Below are positions 61,656 to 64,000 of a stretch of 64,000 nt of DNA, one piece after another. Position numbers and translations under genes: made by a program. The notes beneath the pieces were generated by a model. The model did no database searches. It saw only the letters and a list, made by a program, of their open reading frames with translations, and was not told the origin of the DNA. Each line of letters starts with the position of its first letter. Position 1 is the stretch's first letter. Origin of the DNA: Hyphococcus aureus (GTDB lineage: Bacteria; Pseudomonadota; Alphaproteobacteria; Caulobacterales; Parvularculaceae); contig NZ_JBHRSH010000001.1 in the NCBI RefSeq assembly GCF_042643165.1, positions 2,232,001-2,296,000 of the forward strand. Direction: 5' to 3'.

Positions 61656-62759
61656 CTAGGCCAGTCGCCTGCGAAACAGCCATGCGCCGGCAGAAAGGGT
61701 GAAAGCGGCGATCAGGGCCATCGGCCAGGTGTGCGCGAAGATGACCGACGCGGGGATGTCCTTCATGAAGACCCCCTTGCAGATGAATATGAAATGCGTG
61801 ATCGGATTGGTTTCCGTCAGCCATTGCAGCCAGTCCGGCATGTTTTCAATCGGCGTCGCATAACCTGACAATAAGACCGCCGGCATCATGTAGATGAACA
61901 GTCCGATGACGGCTTGCTGCTGGTTTGAGGCGAGGGATGAAATAAAAAGCCCGATTCCGATGATCGAAGTGAGAAAGACGGTCATTGAACCATAAAGAAG
62001 AATAAGAGAGCCGCGGAATGGTACGCCGAGGACGAGCCATCCAAGCGCCAACATCGCCGTCGCGCTGGCAAGCGCAATGATCAGCGCCGGAACGGTTTTG
62101 CCGACCATGATTTCGACTGGCTGCAGCGGCGAAACCAGGAGCTGTTCAAAGGTCCCAAGTTCGCGCTCGCGCGCGACGGTCAGCGCCGACACCATAAAAC
62201 CCACGACGGCGGTGAGAACCGCGAAGAGAGCGGGAACCGCGAACCACAAAGGTTCGAAATTCGGATTGAACCAGGCGCGCGCGATCACCGCCGTCGGCGG
62301 CGGCAATTTTTCGCGCGCAAGCTCCGCATTAAAGTTGGCGACGATTTGCACCGCGTAACCTTGCACGATCTGCGCGGCGTTGGACCTGCGCCCGTCGAGG
62401 ACGAGCTGAACGTCCGCAGGCTTTCCGGCGGCGAGAAGCCGTGAGAAGTCGGCGCCGATTTGTATCGCCATGATCGCCTGCTTTGAATCGATGGCGCGGC
62501 TAATCGCCTGCGTGCTGTCGAGATAGACGATGTTTTCAAATGTCGGCGAGCCTTCAAAACGAGAGATCAGTTCGCGCGCCTCGATGCCGACATCTTGATT
62601 GTAGACGGCGATCGAGACGTTTTTGACTTCCTGGGTGATGGCGAAGGCGTAAATAAGAAGCAGAAAAGGCGGCGAAAACAGAACCACCCATCGGGTCTGC
62701 GGGTCGCGCGCGCTCGCGAGCAGCTCCTTGACGATTAGGGCTTTAAGGCGTCCCCACAT
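61656..62759 (-). CDS. ABC-2 type export permease (first)
   Basis: The 367-residue permease has one N-terminal helix, a large periplasmic domain (about 45-170), then five helices. The segment VARERELGTFEQLLVSPLQPVEIMVGKTVPALI is the typical coupling region of ABC-2 (YhhJ/YbhR-like) exporters. It lies three bases after the second permease and would pair with it and the ATPase whose end is seen at the window edge. Likely substrates are drugs or envelope components. Confidence 0.9.
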   Translation of the reverse strand: MWGRLKALIVKELLASARDPQTRWVVLFSPPFLLLIYAFAITQEVKNVSIAVYNQDVGIEARELISRFEGSPTFENIVYLDSTQAISRAIDSKQAIMAIQIGADFSRLLAAGKPADVQLVLDGRRSNAAQIVQGYAVQIVANFNAELAREKLPPPTAVIARAWFNPNFEPLWFAVPALFAVLTAVVGFMVSALTVARERELGTFEQLLVSPLQPVEIMVGKTVPALIIALASATAMLALGWLVLGVPFRGSLILLYGSMTVFLTSIIGIGLFISSLASNQQQAVIGLFIYMMPAVLLSGYATPIENMPDWLQWLTETNPITHFIFICKGVFMKDIPASVIFAHTWPMALIAAFTLSAGAWLFRRRLA

Positions 62760-62762
62760 GGC

Positions 62763-63908
62763 TTAATCCAGTCTGGTGCGCGTCGCGAGCGCGGTTAAGA
62801 GAATAAATCCGCCGGCAATGGCGATGAGACCGGCGATGTCAGTGAGAATGACGCTCGGCACGTCGCCGGCGAGGAACAGCGTTTGCAGCGAGGAGACATA
62901 GTAGCGAGCCGGTACGGCGTAGCTGACGAGCTGCAAAGCGAAGGGCATGCTGTCGATTTCAAAAACGAAATTTGAAAAGTAAAAAGCCGGCAGGAACGCC
63001 GACATGATCGAGACCTGCGCCGCGACGAGCTGGTTTCGCGCCAATGTCGAGATGAAAAGGCCTTGCCCTAGCGCCGCGAGCATAAAAAGCGCCGAGACGA
63101 GGCCGAGCAGGATGACAGAGCCGCGAAACGGCACGCCGAACAGAAAGACGGCGGTCGCCACCGAAATCAGCATCGAGATCATGCCAAGCGCGAAATAGGG
63201 CGCGAGCTTGCCGATCAATAATTCAACGATGCCGATCGGCGTTGCAAGCAATGCTTCCATGGTGCCGCGCTCCCATTCGCGGGCGACGACAAGCGCCGTT
63301 AGAAGCGCGCCGATCAGCATCAGGATGATCGCGACGGATCCGGGCACCAGATAATTGCGGCTTGAGACTTCTGGATTGAACCAAATCCGCGGTTCGACAT
63401 TCACGAGCGCGGGAAGAAGCGGCAGGCTGCGGCTGATCGATTCCTGCTGCAGCCAGTTCGCCCAGAGCAGCTGGACGTAAGTGCGAATGAGTTCCGCCGT
63501 GTTCGGATCGCCGCCGTCGACGATCACCTGGATCGGCGCCGTGTTGCCGCGATAGGCGCGGTCTGCAAAATCCGCCGGCAGGACGACGATACCCTTGATA
63601 TCGCCGGCGATGAGGTCGGCTTCGAAGGCGCGCCGGTCGCGCGCGGTCTCGATGCCGAAGAAGGGCGAGTTGGCGAGGGCTGCGGAGAAGCTTCCCGATT
63701 CCGGCGTTGGCTGTTCGACGACGAGGCCGATGTCGAAGCGGCGGGGGTCGAAGGTGACGCCGTAGCCGAACAGGAACAGAAGAATCAGTGGCAGCACGAC
63801 AGCGACGACGAGATTGCTCGGGTCGCGCAGAACCTGCAGTGTTTCTTTCCGCGTCAAGCCGCGAATGCGCCGCCAGCCGTCGCGAGGGATATTTTTTCTT
63901 TCGTTCAC
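62763..63908 (-). CDS. ABC-2 type export permease (second)
   Basis: The 381-residue paralogue of the adjacent permease has the same order: N-terminal helix (LVVAVVLPLILLFLFGYGVTF), periplasmic domain, then VVAREWERGTMEALLATPIGIVELLIGKLAPYF and several helices. It starts with GTG, overlapping the ATPase stop (GTGA), so the genes are coupled. The two-permease arrangement matches YbhS/YbhR-like drug exporters. Confidence 0.9.
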   Translation of the reverse strand: MNERKNIPRDGWRRIRGLTRKETLQVLRDPSNLVVAVVLPLILLFLFGYGVTFDPRRFDIGLVVEQPTPESGSFSAALANSPFFGIETARDRRAFEADLIAGDIKGIVVLPADFADRAYRGNTAPIQVIVDGGDPNTAELIRTYVQLLWANWLQQESISRSLPLLPALVNVEPRIWFNPEVSSRNYLVPGSVAIILMLIGALLTALVVAREWERGTMEALLATPIGIVELLIGKLAPYFALGMISMLISVATAVFLFGVPFRGSVILLGLVSALFMLAALGQGLFISTLARNQLVAAQVSIMSAFLPAFYFSNFVFEIDSMPFALQLVSYAVPARYYVSSLQTLFLAGDVPSVILTDIAGLIAIAGGFILLTALATRTRLD

Positions 63909-64000
63909 GCCGCCTCTTTCCTGTCGAAGTCTTCAACGAGGGCGATGAACGCGTCCTCAAGGGTCGGGTTCTGGTTTTTGGAGCTTGCCGCGCGTCGTTT
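63905..64000 (-). CDS. ABC transporter ATP-binding protein, C-terminal fragment (cut by window edge)
   Basis: Only the last 31 residues are visible, ending NPTLEDAFIALVEDFDRKEAA before the stop. The PTLEDAFIALVE segment is the usual end of the ATPase of two-permease ABC-2 exporters. The rest, including the Walker motifs, lies beyond 64000. Its stop overlaps the permease GTG start. Confidence 0.8.
   Translation of the reverse strand, partial: KRRAASSKNQNPTLEDAFIALVEDFDRKEAA

Overview
The window reads as chromosomal DNA of a GC-rich Gram-negative bacterium, most likely an alphaproteobacterium. The support is the style of the NsrR, NnrS and CadC-like proteins, two-segment cell-envelope genes, a PEP-CTERM-type sorting tail, and a tRNA-Asp 3' end of the usual alphaproteobacterial type. 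I see no rRNA, no intact tRNA, no CRISPR array, no transposase and no integrase. The genus cannot be fixed from the sequence; a marine lineage is a guess.

Layout. (1) 1-8104 is an anaerobic nitrogen-oxide block: the end of narJ, narI, a beta-barrel porin, a hemerythrin, two small membrane proteins, the NO-sensing repressor NsrR, and nrdD-nrdG-nnrS. A near-perfect NsrR operator lies between nsrR and nrdD. (2) 8380-16629 is an envelope-protein block. A minus-strand operon encodes a PEP-CTERM-tailed secreted protein, a lipoprotein, a periplasmic protein, a Sel1-repeat lipoprotein and a repeat-rich exported protein. Divergent from it is a membrane-bound CadC-type regulator with a TPR tail. (3) 17313-29858 is a decayed catabolic and iron-uptake block: fragments of gentisate dioxygenase, MaoC hydratase and an oxygenase reductase, a VOC protein, an alpha/beta hydrolase, a complete siderophore uptake set (TonB receptor, FhuD-, FhuB- and FhuC-like), and remnants of a HigBA toxin-antitoxin pair.

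Blocks 1, 2 and 3 are each followed by a copy of the same non-coding repeat, of about 260-330 bp where complete. The last copy runs directly into the 3' half of tRNA-Asp at 29859-29903. This looks like a tandem array of integrated islands whose integrases are gone, or at least not in the window.

(4) 30587-37799 holds a nucleotide and RNA salvage group: a beta-CASP metallo-hydrolase, an AMP/thymidine phosphorylase split by one in-frame stop, a PRPP-synthetase-like protein, an alpha/beta hydrolase and a divergent phosphoketolase. (5) 38069-45104 is metal resistance: an unusual cysteine-free CsoR-type repressor, a His-rich protein, copA, copB and a CusF-like protein, then lspA, a cation transporter and a MerR regulator with two MerR-type promoters, one of which drives a 46-residue membrane protein. 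After it come a GDT1-type exporter and an orphan TolC-like lipoprotein. (6) 46945-64000 is general membrane and envelope physiology: a K+ channel, an amino-acid permease, a methyltransferase, an EamA transporter, a His-rich NTF2-like protein, a cation transporter lacking two ligand Asp residues, a sterol-desaturase-family enzyme, an AraC regulator, two cytochromes c, a porin with an Asp/His-rich insert, the fatty-acid cis/trans isomerase Cti, a formyltransferase, a thiolase and an ABC-2 export system cut by the window edge.

Taken together the genes suggest a versatile organism that respires nitrate, detoxifies NO, copper and other metals, takes up siderophores, and remodels its membrane under stress.
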